DNA of 64,000 nucleotides, taken from Limihaloglobus sulfuriphilus (GTDB lineage Bacteria > Planctomycetota > Phycisphaerae > Sedimentisphaerales > Sedimentisphaeraceae). The notes under the pieces are model-generated. The model saw only the letters and a list, made by a program, of their open reading frames with translations, made no database searches and was not told the DNA's origin. The stretch lies in assembly GCF_001999965.1 (NCBI RefSeq), contig NZ_CP019646.1, positions 3,286,001 to 3,350,000 of the forward strand, read 5' to 3'. Positions within the stretch are counted from its first letter, which is position 1, and every line of letters begins with the position of its first letter. Positions 48,439 to 58,253 of this stretch are shown piece by piece. Made by a program: the position numbers and the translations under genes.

Positions 48439-49920
48439 ATGAATAAACATATGAAGTACTGGCTTGCCGTTTTTGTGGTTTTTCTCGGCATTTATATTTA
48501 CACACTTGCTCCTGACGTTGTCTGGCAGGATCAGGGAGATTATCAGTACAGAAGCGCTGTGAACGAATATGAGTTCCCCGGAGATGTCGTACGGGCTCAC
48601 CCTCTTTATGTTGTTATAGCCCATGCTGTGGGTCGTTTAACTCCTATGAGTTATGCTTATGCGGCCAATTTTACCAGTGCCTTTTTTGCCGCCATAAGCG
48701 TAGCAAATGTTTTTGTCATTGTATATTTTCTAACCGGCCGGAGCCTTGCCGGAATTCTTGCCGCGGGTCTTTACGGTCTGGCGCATACAACCTGGTTTAA
48801 TGCTGTTCAGGCTCAGACATACAGTATGTCAGCAGCGTGCCTAAGTCTGTCTTATCTTTTGTTTATTATGTACCGCAGATACCCCAGATGTGTTTATCTG
48901 CTGCTGATTGGTTTTGTTTCAGGGCTTGGCATGAGTACGCATATCATGAGCCAGATAGGCTTTGCGGTAATCTTCTGCTCTCTGTTTTATATGATGTGCA
49001 AAGGGCCTCTGCCCTGGAAACACCTTCTCTGGCTGGCTCTGCTTTGGTTTGCCGGTGCTTTTATGCTCTGGCATGTAATGTGGCTGGAGTTTGAGCGTAC
49101 CGGAGAGCTGTTTGCAACTATCGCCTCGGCAGTGTGGGGTAAATGGGGCGGGGCGGTGTTCAATTTCGGACGTGTGTTTCATCTGGCTAAACAGAGCTTT
49201 ATGTTTTTTGTGCTGAATTTTCCAACGCCGCTGGTGCTCCTGGCAGTGCTTGGCGTTGTGCGTGCTAAAGGTATTTTGAAAGACAACGTGATTTTCTGGT
49301 CGCTGTTGGTCTCGCTGGGGCTCTATGTTCTCTTTGCTTTTCGTTATGATATTCCAAATCAGAATAACTTTTTCCTGCCGGCTTATATGCTTGTTGCTAT
49401 ATACGCCGGTCTTGGACTTTCACGGCTGTTTAAGAGGGACACAGTTCTTCTATCGGCGGCAATCATGACACTGTTTGTTCTGGAGATATTAACCTATCCG
49501 GCAATATCGCACATTGCCAGATCACGCCAGATGAGTATCGGCACCCGCCGCACAGTTCCATACCGTGATGAATACAGTTATTACCTGATTCCATGGCAGC
49601 AGAACCAGACGGGGCCGCGGCAGTTGTTTACAGAGCTTTTTGATATCCTGCCCAAAGAAGCGGTTCTGCTGGTTGATTCTACGGTTTATGACCCGCTGAT
49701 GTATGTAATAGCGGCAGAAAATCCCCGTCCCGATATCTTTGTATATAAGCCGTATGCCGCCCCCGACATTATTGAGGTGCACCGGCGTATGGGCTGCCGG
49801 TTTTATGTTGTGAGCAAACACCCTGCCTATATTCCCGATTGGGTTGAGCCGGACGAGCTCGCAGCGGTGGAGCTGCCGGGAGGAGCTCAAATCTACGAGA
49901 TAATAATAGATGAATCCTGA
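48439..49920 (+). CDS. DUF2723-family polytopic membrane protein (glycosyltransferase-like)
   Basis: 493 aa with about ten hydrophobic helices. The N-terminus IYIYTLAPDVVWQDQGDYQYRSAVNEYEFPGDVVRAHPLYVVI carries the acidic first-loop motif of DUF2723, a GT-C-like family related to protein O-mannosyltransferases. It may move a lipid-linked sugar to an exported acceptor. AGGAAA precedes the ATG, 6 bp after the upstream stop, and its end overlaps tilS by 11 bp, so the run from 45.6 to 51.3 kb is probably one operon. Confidence 0.75.
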   Translation: MNKHMKYWLAVFVVFLGIYIYTLAPDVVWQDQGDYQYRSAVNEYEFPGDVVRAHPLYVVIAHAVGRLTPMSYAYAANFTSAFFAAISVANVFVIVYFLTGRSLAGILAAGLYGLAHTTWFNAVQAQTYSMSAACLSLSYLLFIMYRRYPRCVYLLLIGFVSGLGMSTHIMSQIGFAVIFCSLFYMMCKGPLPWKHLLWLALLWFAGAFMLWHVMWLEFERTGELFATIASAVWGKWGGAVFNFGRVFHLAKQSFMFFVLNFPTPLVLLAVLGVVRAKGILKDNVIFWSLLVSLGLYVLFAFRYDIPNQNNFFLPAYMLVAIYAGLGLSRLFKRDTVLLSAAIMTLFVLEILTYPAISHIARSRQMSIGTRRTVPYRDEYSYYLIPWQQNQTGPRQLFTELFDILPKEAVLLVDSTVYDPLMYVIAAENPRPDIFVYKPYAAPDIIEVHRRMGCRFYVVSKHPAYIPDWVEPDELAAVELPGGAQIYEIIIDES

Positions 49921-51331
49921 AAGGTTAGAAACAGCGGTATTAGATTTTATTCAAAGCGGGAAACTTTTTGCCGATGATTGCGAATCGGTACTTCTCGGCG
50001 TTTCCGGCGGGCTGGATTCTGTCTGCATGTTTGAGATAATGCGCCGGCTCTGCAATTGCGGCCGGCTGAAACTGCGGCTTGGGGTGGTGCATGTAAACCA
50101 TAAACTGCGGGGCGAGGCCTCTGACGCAGATGAATCATTTGTCGAGCATTTATGCGCATCTCACGGCGTGGCGTGCTTTTCCTTCGCGTTTGATGTGGAC
50201 GCTTATGCCCGCCAGAAAAAGATATCTCTCGAGACTGCCGGCCGAGACCTGCGTCAGAAGGCTTTCTGTCAGGCAGGTGAGCAGTTCGGGACAAATGTCG
50301 CCGTTCTGGCTCATCACTTCAACGACAATGTCGAAACCGTTCTGCACCGTCTCATTCGCGGCTGCGGGTACGCCGGACTGGGCGGGATAAGTGCCAGAAA
50401 CGTATTTGACAAAGAGTCTCTGGTGTTTGTCAGGCCGCTGCTGGGCATCAAACGCAGGGAGCTGGAAGGATACGCCGCCCAACTCGACCTGCAATGGCGG
50501 CAGGACCACACAAACGCCGAGGCGGTATATACCCGAAACGTGATCCGTCTGCTTTTGATACCTATGCTTGAAAAGGACTTTCCCCTGCTCTCTGATACGT
50601 TAAACAGCCTTTCTGTTTCCGCTCAGAGGTTCAATGATGCCCTGGAAAGAGACGCGGCGGCACTGCAAAAGCGGATAGTAAAAGAGCAGCAGCCGGATCA
50701 GATGATTATTGATACAGCAAAACTTCTGCGGCTGAAAAAGCCCCATCAGGTTGCTCTGCTGCGAATGATATGCCGGCATTTTGAAGACACCGCCGGCGAG
50801 ATAACCCGTGTGCATCTCGACCAGATGCTCCGGCTTGCCGCACGTTCTCAATCGGGCAGGCAGATACGGCTGCCGGGCGGGGTTTACGTTCGCAAGGGGC
50901 AGGGCGATATTATGCTCAGTACCTCCGAGCAGCCTGTTTTTGACTCAGAACCTCTCGAGCTTGAGGTTGGCAGGGTTAATAAATATGGATACAGCAGAAT
51001 CGAAATGACTTTCCTGGATTCCTTTGACTGGAAAACAATACGCAGCCATTCGCCGTATGAGGAATATTTTGACGCCGCGAAAATCACCTGGCCTGTGCGT
51101 CTGCGCCGGCGCAAAAGCGGTGACAGATTCAGGCCGCTGGGCAGCAGATACACAAAAAAGGTCAGCCGGTTTCTCACAGACCAGAAGACAGATTTACAGA
51201 CACGCCGCAAGGTTTTGATATTCGAGGATCAGAAAAATATAATCTGGGTCTCTCCGCTTCGGATAAGCTCAGCGGCGGCAGTATCCGAAAAAACAGAACA
51301 GATACTGAAAATATCGCTTCACTGGCTGTAA
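49910..51331 (+). CDS. tilS: tRNA(Ile)-lysidine synthase
   Basis: 473 aa. The PP-loop is GVSGGLDSVC near residue 30, followed by VVHVNHKLRG, AHHFNDNVETVLHRLIRGCG and ARNVIRLLLIP-like TRNVIRLLLIP, the complete TilS N-domain, then the C-terminal TilS domains (RRRKSGDRFRPLGS). It converts C34 of the AUA-reading tRNA to lysidine, an essential step. It overlaps the preceding gene by 11 bp, an odd pairing of a tRNA enzyme with a membrane glycosyltransferase. Confidence 0.94.
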   Translation: MNPERLETAVLDFIQSGKLFADDCESVLLGVSGGLDSVCMFEIMRRLCNCGRLKLRLGVVHVNHKLRGEASDADESFVEHLCASHGVACFSFAFDVDAYARQKKISLETAGRDLRQKAFCQAGEQFGTNVAVLAHHFNDNVETVLHRLIRGCGYAGLGGISARNVFDKESLVFVRPLLGIKRRELEGYAAQLDLQWRQDHTNAEAVYTRNVIRLLLIPMLEKDFPLLSDTLNSLSVSAQRFNDALERDAAALQKRIVKEQQPDQMIIDTAKLLRLKKPHQVALLRMICRHFEDTAGEITRVHLDQMLRLAARSQSGRQIRLPGGVYVRKGQGDIMLSTSEQPVFDSEPLELEVGRVNKYGYSRIEMTFLDSFDWKTIRSHSPYEEYFDAAKITWPVRLRRRKSGDRFRPLGSRYTKKVSRFLTDQKTDLQTRRKVLIFEDQKNIIWVSPLRISSAAAVSEKTEQILKISLHWL

Positions 51332-51382
51332 GTAAATAAAGACCCCTGCGGGTTGGCGTTATCCTGGTCTGTGTGTTCCACG

Positions 51383-51416
51383 AAAAAAGGCCGGGGTTTT
51401 ATTCCCGGCCTTGTGT
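51383..51416. terminator. Bidirectional terminator between tilS and eno
   Basis: AAGGCCGGG pairs with CCCGGCCTT across an eight-base loop. The A-run on its left becomes a T-run for the minus strand, so it suits eno best, while also ending tilS transcripts. Confidence 0.75.
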
Positions 51417-51438
51417 GTTGTTTGCGTGTAAACGGGGT

Positions 51439-52761
<1,323 letters not shown>

Positions 52762-52933
52762 CTACGTGTTTTTTATAGATTTATATTTTTTACGATTACA
52801 ATGTCCGCGTAATAATGCCGCGGGGTTTGCTTACACACACCTAAAATCATATGTTTTTACTGTGTTAAGTCAAGAAATCATGTAATATTATTGAATTATT
52901 GCCCTGAGCACCGGTTTCGCAGTTTCACACATA

Positions 52934-52965
52934 AAAAAAGGCCCATACAATCAGTATGAGCCTTA
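52934..52965 (-). terminator. Intrinsic terminator of the PEP-CTERM gene
   Basis: On the minus strand AAGGCTCATAC pairs with GTATGGGCCTT, followed by a run of T. It lies about 30 bp past the stop of the gene at 52996. Confidence 0.8.
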
Positions 52966-52995
52966 TCATTCCTAATGGGTTATCGTAAAATTGTC

Positions 52996-53847
52996 TCAGC
53001 TTTTTCTGCGAATCAGCAGACTTCCAAGCCCCAGAATCATCATAGTGGCCGGTTCGGGAACGAGGCTTATGGTTGTGGCAAAACCGTCTTCGGTGATGTT
53101 GTAAGCTGCCCGATTCGTATTGACCACGCCGTCAATTGACACCTTACCGTTGTCAATATACCACGCCCAGACACCACCGGTTGTGCCGCCGCCCTTTTCG
53201 CCAAGGGTCAAAGAGCCGGCATTGCTGGAAGCAAAGTCCAGAGTAAGGCCAAACCCTGTTGCGGGTATCGCATCAATTATAATCTCACCTGTGCCGCCTG
53301 CGAGCATCTTATAATTTACAGAGCCGCTGGCCTGGGCGGCATGAAAGACACCATTGCCCATGCTGACTGTACCTTTAAGGGCTGATGGAGCTCTGAAATC
53401 CGGTGTTTCAACACTGCCGTTAAGGATATTGAGTTCCATATTTTCTTTATACTGCGACCAGAATACCAGCTCAGTGCTGACGTTCAGGTTAACAACCGTT
53501 TGCCAGTCAGAAGTGTCGATTTCAATAAGTGTTGTTACGCCGGAACCTGAAAGACCGCCTCGCATCGCAAGCCCGCTCGGGGATTTGATCTGGCCGCCCT
53601 CTAAACGCACGGCAATATTGTATAAGGCAGGGGGAGTCCAGACATTGTTTGCCTGGGTTATAAGGCCGGTATCACTGCCGTAGGGGACGGCCCCGCCTTC
53701 CCAGTTACCAGCCATATCAATAGCACCAACACCGGCATAACGGCCGCCGGAACCATCAGGCTGTCCGAGGAAGTTAACATAATCAGCAGAGGCAAGACTG
53801 GCAACACCAAAGGCCAGCACTAAAACAAAAACGCTGCATTTCTTCAT
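52996..53847 (-). CDS. PEP-CTERM protein, paralogue 1
   Basis: 283 aa, AAGGAG before the ATG. Signal peptide KKCSVFVLVLAFGVASLASA; the mature body opens with VNFLGQPDGSGGRYAGVGAIDMAGNWEGGAVPYGSDTGLI and is a repetitive beta-rich protein. The C-terminus SLVPEPATMMILGLGSLLIRRKS is a PEP-CTERM signal. It is clearly homologous along its length to the protein at 60061-60909, and its opening NW..G.VP..D pattern recurs in the dockerin protein at 58254. Upstream lies a pair of 21-bp-phased boxes (54000-54033). Confidence 0.85.
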   Translation of the reverse strand: MKKCSVFVLVLAFGVASLASADYVNFLGQPDGSGGRYAGVGAIDMAGNWEGGAVPYGSDTGLITQANNVWTPPALYNIAVRLEGGQIKSPSGLAMRGGLSGSGVTTLIEIDTSDWQTVVNLNVSTELVFWSQYKENMELNILNGSVETPDFRAPSALKGTVSMGNGVFHAAQASGSVNYKMLAGGTGEIIIDAIPATGFGLTLDFASSNAGSLTLGEKGGGTTGGVWAWYIDNGKVSIDGVVNTNRAAYNITEDGFATTISLVPEPATMMILGLGSLLIRRKS

Positions 53848-53999
53848 TTTTTTCTCCTTACGCGTTAACTGTAATTAACTATACAAATTGAAACATGCAT
53901 CTAAAACATGCCCCGACTTTTGATTCAAATGAATTCCACTAACACATTTGAACGTATAGCTTTTCATAATCATGATAGCATGTTTATCATAAGATTTCA

Positions 54000-54033
54000 A
54001 AGTCATTTTGCGTTTTAAACAAGTCATTTTGCG
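54000..54033 (-). promoter_or_regulatory. Paired 13-bp boxes, 21-bp phase (site 1)
   Basis: AAGTCATTTTGCG at 54000-54012 and again at 54021-54033 on the plus strand, so CGCAAAATGACTT reads toward the PEP-CTERM gene, about 155 bp before its start. See the three sister sites. Confidence 0.8.
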
Positions 54034-54057
54034 CAAACTTAGACCTCTTATTCTAAC

Positions 54058-54090
54058 AAAAAAGGCCTTCACAGTTTGTGGAGGCCTTTA
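54058..54090 (-). terminator. Intrinsic terminator of the pseudopilin gene
   Basis: AAAGGCCT pairs with AGGCCTTT around CAC/GTG extensions; on the minus strand it is followed by six T. It lies 30 bp past the stop at 54120. Confidence 0.8.
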
Positions 54091-54119
54091 TGAATGGTAC
54101 TTAAAATGGCTGACTGCCT

Positions 54120-55028
54120 TTATTTTATCCAACTGGGGAATAATGAAGAATCTTCAACATATTTGTTACGCCTGTCAAAATGGTTATACCATTTCAACCC
54201 CCACAATTCTGTGAGTTTGAGTTTGCGGGCGCTGAAATCAGCAAACACCATGTTTGTCCCGTCAGAATGGCGCGGCACGCAAAACTGCCCCATCCCCCAG
54301 TTGTAGTGATTATCCTTAGCCTTGTTCAAACGGGCATTTTCTTCTGTCTCCGGCGGATCGAGCACTGCGCGGCCTATGCCAAAGTCTCTATCTTCTGAAA
54401 GAACGCCGCCTTCGAGCCATCTGCCGTCGCCGAACATGGGAACATTAGAAGCATCAGATACGTTTGAAGTCTTACGCCAGTAAAATTCTACCGGACGGCG
54501 AAGACTGTTGACCGTTCCTGTTGACTTAACAGAGCCTTCTTCCGGATTGGACGCCCAGACGCTCATCGTGTAACTTACAGGAATAGCCTGCAAAAGCATA
54601 CCATTCTGGCTGGGAAGGTCGTTTATTGCCCACGGCCATGCAGCAGAAGTATCTGTCCATCCCATAGTTTCTACGCCGAATTGCTGGCCAATCTCATAAC
54701 CCGGGTTAATTCTGGGGACCGATGGACATACGAGAGAGTCGATATCGTCTCCGCGATAGGGCTTGAGGTCCGCAAGCCAGTAGCCCCAGCCTGAGCCCGG
54801 GTGTTTGTCGGGTCCCCACCCCTGGTGACCTCTGGTGAAAGAATCATCGTTATCTGTCGCATATGCCGCGAATGCCAGACCCTGGCTCCTGAGATTTGAC
54901 AAACAAACCGTTTGCTGTGCCATTCGGCGAACCTTGCCTAATGCCGGCATCAAAATAGCCATAAGCAATGCGATAATCGAAATGACTACAAGTAACTCGA
55001 TCAGTGTGAAACCTTTTTTTGTTTTCAT
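54120..55028 (-). CDS. Type II pseudopilin-like protein with large C-terminal domain
   Basis: 302 aa if it starts at ATG 55028 (KTKKGFTLIELLVV); an in-frame ATG at 55076 would add 16 residues. The prepilin peptidase site is G|FTLIELLVVISIIALLMAILMPAL, with Glu at +5, and the body has the QTVCLSNLRSQGLAFAAYATDNDD segment and a late HSDGTNMVFADFSARKLK, as in the H-X9-DG group that is expanded in planctomycetes and relatives. Such proteins may form pseudopili or surface display structures. It sits between genes for the glycosidase-like and PEP-CTERM proteins. Confidence 0.88.
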   Translation of the reverse strand: MKTKKGFTLIELLVVISIIALLMAILMPALGKVRRMAQQTVCLSNLRSQGLAFAAYATDNDDSFTRGHQGWGPDKHPGSGWGYWLADLKPYRGDDIDSLVCPSVPRINPGYEIGQQFGVETMGWTDTSAAWPWAINDLPSQNGMLLQAIPVSYTMSVWASNPEEGSVKSTGTVNSLRRPVEFYWRKTSNVSDASNVPMFGDGRWLEGGVLSEDRDFGIGRAVLDPPETEENARLNKAKDNHYNWGMGQFCVPRHSDGTNMVFADFSARKLKLTELWGLKWYNHFDRRNKYVEDSSLFPSWIK

Positions 55029-55273
55029 GACATCCAGATCCTTAGAAATAAAAGCTGTAACATTTATTTTATTCATGTTTTACTCTCTTAATTATAACTT
55101 GTTTTACGTGCAATTACAAGCGGCGTCATACTTTGAACCGCCAGCATGGCAATGACGGCACCAACCGGAACGCCCGAAAAACGCTGTCACTGGCAAACAC
55201 AAAACCTTGATATGTATATCCTTATACAATAAAGCAGTTTAAAATTACGTCTTATGGAGCACTTTGCATATTA

Positions 55274-55307
55274 CGCAAAATGACCATCTCGTTACGCAAA
55301 ATGACTT
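55274..55307 (+). promoter_or_regulatory. Paired 13-bp boxes, 21-bp phase (site 2)
   Basis: CGCAAAATGACCA at 55274-55286 and CGCAAAATGACTT at 55295-55307 on the plus strand, 30 bp past the glycosidase-like stop and about 200 bp before the pseudopilin start. Confidence 0.8.
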
Positions 55308-55337
55308 AACCGGCTAAAGCAAAAAATGCCTTAATTC

Positions 55338-57977
55338 TCAATCAGTTCTCAACCATTGCGCAGCGAGCCCAAATACATCGGCGGCTCCGACATCATTGCT
55401 CATGTCAATATCCGCCCCGCCGCACCAGTTATTCTCGGAATAACACGGTGACCCAAGCCAGTTTGAAGCCAGTACGGCATAATCCTGTAAATTTATCAGC
55501 ATATCATTGCCGGCAATATCCGCCGTTGGCTCAAAGCCGATTATGACACTGCCATAAACCCTGATTGAAGGTGCGGTTATCTGAATCCTGCCGGGGACGG
55601 CCTGTGTATTAACCGTTGCGGGTGCAACTTCATGCGGCGAAACAATATCGATCGTAAGTTCTTTACCCTCAAGCCATGAGGGCATCTCGATATCAAACGT
55701 TAATTCGGGTGTATAGTTAACCGCGTCGCTTTCCAGCTCGATGTCGTAATTGACAATATCCACAAAGAGCCTGCCGCCGCAAACATCCTGATACAGAGTC
55801 AATCCAACATTTTCGTCCACATCGGTGTCGCTGGAAGCAAGAACGGGCACCGCGCCGCCAAGAACCGCGTCCATCGCCGCTGAAAACCGGCCGATATCAG
55901 CCGCACGCTGTGAAGCATTATCGGCATTGAAATAGTCCATGCCGATATTGTCTTTGATGTAGTAAACCTTTCCAAAGCCGACATTTAACTGATTTGTTTC
56001 CGGCGCCGTCGCTATGTCGCTCACACCTGTCAGACGCGAGAGGCTAAAGCCTGCGGAATTAACCGCGAAATTTCCGCTTTCCGGCAGACGGTTTCCGCTG
56101 CTGCCGGTAACAATGAGCCTGCCTCCTGCCTGCACCCAGGGAAAGAGAACCTCCGCGGCATCCGAGCCGTCAAAAACCTCTGACTCGGCTATTACCAGAA
56201 CCTTTAAACCGGCAAGAGCTTCCGCATTGAGTTTCCACTCAGGTACAAATCTGTATTGGTAGTGCAGCTGCCCCAGCGCCGTCGCCCAGCCCCAGTTTGC
56301 AAACTGATGTGGCTGGCTGTTGAAGTCTTTCATGCCGCCCGGCAGCATCTGGTTCAAGATAGAAGATGACGAGTAGTATATGCCGACATCCTCAACTGCA
56401 TATCGTTTGTTGAACATAGACTCAACCTCTGAAACAAAGCTGAAAAACATCGCATTCGTCGCGGCATCGCCGGTCTCCCGGTCATTGCCGGGATGAAACA
56501 TAGGCATGGTATGCGTCGCGAGCATTTCATACCACATAATCTGGCAGAGATTACGGTTGGCGCGATATCCGTTTACAGGGTCATGTTTAAGGTAATCCTC
56601 GTAGTGGCTGTTATAGAACCATACATTTACAAAGCGGCTTTTTGAATGCTGCATCGCCAACTTGTAAACAGGTGCGAATCTCCCAAACGGCGGCAGTGTA
56701 ATCCCGCGGGAACCGGCACCTAAACTCCAGCCGGCGGAAAGTTCTGTGCTTACCATATCGAGATTTCCGCGTGTCCAGCCGAGGTTAAACATGGGAATAT
56801 CGTTGCCCATAACCAGAAAATCATCAATACCGTTTTCAGATGCCGCCTGGTGAACCGCGTTATCGTAATTTGTAAGTGCCTCTGTACCAACGCGGCGTTT
56901 GAATATCATGTATGCCTGCCAGAGCGGCTCGTCCTGCCAGCGGCTGTCTTTCCAGGCCGCATGGTCAAGATTCTCTGAGGCCGGATCCCAGCCCCAGCCG
57001 GCAGCGATATCCTTTAATTTTTCACGCACATCAAACGTCATAACATCAGATACGCCCATTGCAGCCAGTTCATTCGCGGTAAAGTTATTTAAAAGGTGCT
57101 GCCTGAAACGCGCGACAGACCACTCGCCGAAGGCACGTTTTACAGGGTTTGCGTTGAAATTGTCCCAGGGGCTGTAATTATCCGTCCACATGCCGTGGAT
57201 TCCTGTCGATGTGGCGTGAAGGGTGGATGCGTAGGTAAAATCAATCCACATTGGACAGGCGGTGTCCTTGCTCTGCCTGAAATGCCCGCAATAATCCCCT
57301 TTGTCAGAAGGAATATAAAGCTGACCGTTCTGGGAATCCTGGGCGGCGAGGTTATATTCGTAATCAAATGGAACCCTGCCGAGAATGTCTTTTGAGCTGC
57401 CGGCATCGTAAACCCTGCTGTTTCGCGGGTCGGTTGGATCGCCGATATGGCCTGTTGCCTCCGTGCCGTCGGGATAGGTCATTGCAGGCCCGCCGTAAAC
57501 AGGGTGGGTACGCGTCCACGGCCGGGCAAACCATTCATCATCAAACCAGTTATGAGTGCCGACCCATACAACCTCGCCGCCGCTGTATGAGGCCCAGCTC
57601 CAGTAGGTATGGCTGACGGTATTATAATCCGGACTTGTGCTTACAGGATCCAGCTCAACTACAAATGTCGGGCTCTGGCCGAATGTTTCAAAGTATGAGA
57701 GGCTCTTGAGCCCTGCCGCGTCTGCCTGGGCCTTGACGTATGGCCGGCCGGTTATCTGCTGTCCGTAAAGGGCCCAGCCGGGATCACTCTTGGTAGCGTT
57801 GAAGGCAACACTGGAATTATAAGCTACCGCTTCGTCGGTATCTATGCTTTCACAAACACGCAGCAGACTGTCCCACCAGAGAGGCTCATCGCAGATATTA
57901 GAATTGTCTTGCTGGGAGCAGAGGCCCTGCAAGTTTACAGCACAGATAACTAAAAGCAATATAAGTGATTGTTTCAT
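55338..57977 (-). CDS. Large secreted glycosidase-like protein with dockerin repeats, paralogue 1
   Basis: 879 aa from ATG 57977 (AGGACC upstream; an ATG at 58037 would add 20 residues before the signal peptide). Signal peptide KQSLILLLVICAVNLQGLC. The long N-terminal region has TIM-barrel-like segments (TGIHGMWTDNYSPWDNF, DFLVMGNDIPMFNLGWTRGNLDMVSTE). It is followed by a GATase-like region (LAGLKVLVIAESEVFDGSDAAEVLFPWVQAGGRLIVTG), a pattern of GH42-like trimerisation domains, and by beta-sandwich and dockerin loops (DIAGNDMLINLQDYAVLASNWL, ADIDMSNDVGAADVFGLAAQWL). The GH family is not certain. A close paralogue begins off the right edge. Confidence 0.7.
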   Translation of the reverse strand: MKQSLILLLVICAVNLQGLCSQQDNSNICDEPLWWDSLLRVCESIDTDEAVAYNSSVAFNATKSDPGWALYGQQITGRPYVKAQADAAGLKSLSYFETFGQSPTFVVELDPVSTSPDYNTVSHTYWSWASYSGGEVVWVGTHNWFDDEWFARPWTRTHPVYGGPAMTYPDGTEATGHIGDPTDPRNSRVYDAGSSKDILGRVPFDYEYNLAAQDSQNGQLYIPSDKGDYCGHFRQSKDTACPMWIDFTYASTLHATSTGIHGMWTDNYSPWDNFNANPVKRAFGEWSVARFRQHLLNNFTANELAAMGVSDVMTFDVREKLKDIAAGWGWDPASENLDHAAWKDSRWQDEPLWQAYMIFKRRVGTEALTNYDNAVHQAASENGIDDFLVMGNDIPMFNLGWTRGNLDMVSTELSAGWSLGAGSRGITLPPFGRFAPVYKLAMQHSKSRFVNVWFYNSHYEDYLKHDPVNGYRANRNLCQIMWYEMLATHTMPMFHPGNDRETGDAATNAMFFSFVSEVESMFNKRYAVEDVGIYYSSSSILNQMLPGGMKDFNSQPHQFANWGWATALGQLHYQYRFVPEWKLNAEALAGLKVLVIAESEVFDGSDAAEVLFPWVQAGGRLIVTGSSGNRLPESGNFAVNSAGFSLSRLTGVSDIATAPETNQLNVGFGKVYYIKDNIGMDYFNADNASQRAADIGRFSAAMDAVLGGAVPVLASSDTDVDENVGLTLYQDVCGGRLFVDIVNYDIELESDAVNYTPELTFDIEMPSWLEGKELTIDIVSPHEVAPATVNTQAVPGRIQITAPSIRVYGSVIIGFEPTADIAGNDMLINLQDYAVLASNWLGSPCYSENNWCGGADIDMSNDVGAADVFGLAAQWLRTD

Positions 57978-58087
57978 TTTGGTCCTGACTTTTAAATTAT
58001 ATGTATCGCCATCCCGCTGAGACGAAAAAATTTCCATTCCGGCCCGAAAACCTTTGTGCAGTATAACAGAAAAAAGGGAGTTTTAAT

Positions 58088-58121
58088 AAGTCATTTAGCG
58101 TTTATTTGATGTCATTTTGCG
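58088..58121 (-). promoter_or_regulatory. Paired 13-bp boxes, 21-bp phase (site 3)
   Basis: AAGTCATTTAGCG at 58088-58100 and ATGTCATTTTGCG at 58109-58121 on the plus strand, about 110 bp before the glycosidase-like start. Each copy carries one change from the consensus. Confidence 0.75.
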
Positions 58122-58191
58122 CAAAAAGGCGAAATATTATTATCTCCCTGAAAAATCCAATTTACAGTGAGTATCTGGAGTCTATACACAA

Positions 58192-58234
58192 AAATAGAAG
58201 GGTCTGTTCTGCAACAGGCCCTTCTATTTTTTTT
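58192..58234. terminator. Intrinsic terminator of the dockerin protein gene
   Basis: AGAAGGGTCTGTT (58197-58209) pairs with AACAGGCCCTTCT (58213-58225). It has T-runs on both strands and lies 30 bp past the stop at 58254. Confidence 0.8.
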
Positions 58235-58253
58235 AAATTATTTCACCGGAAGT

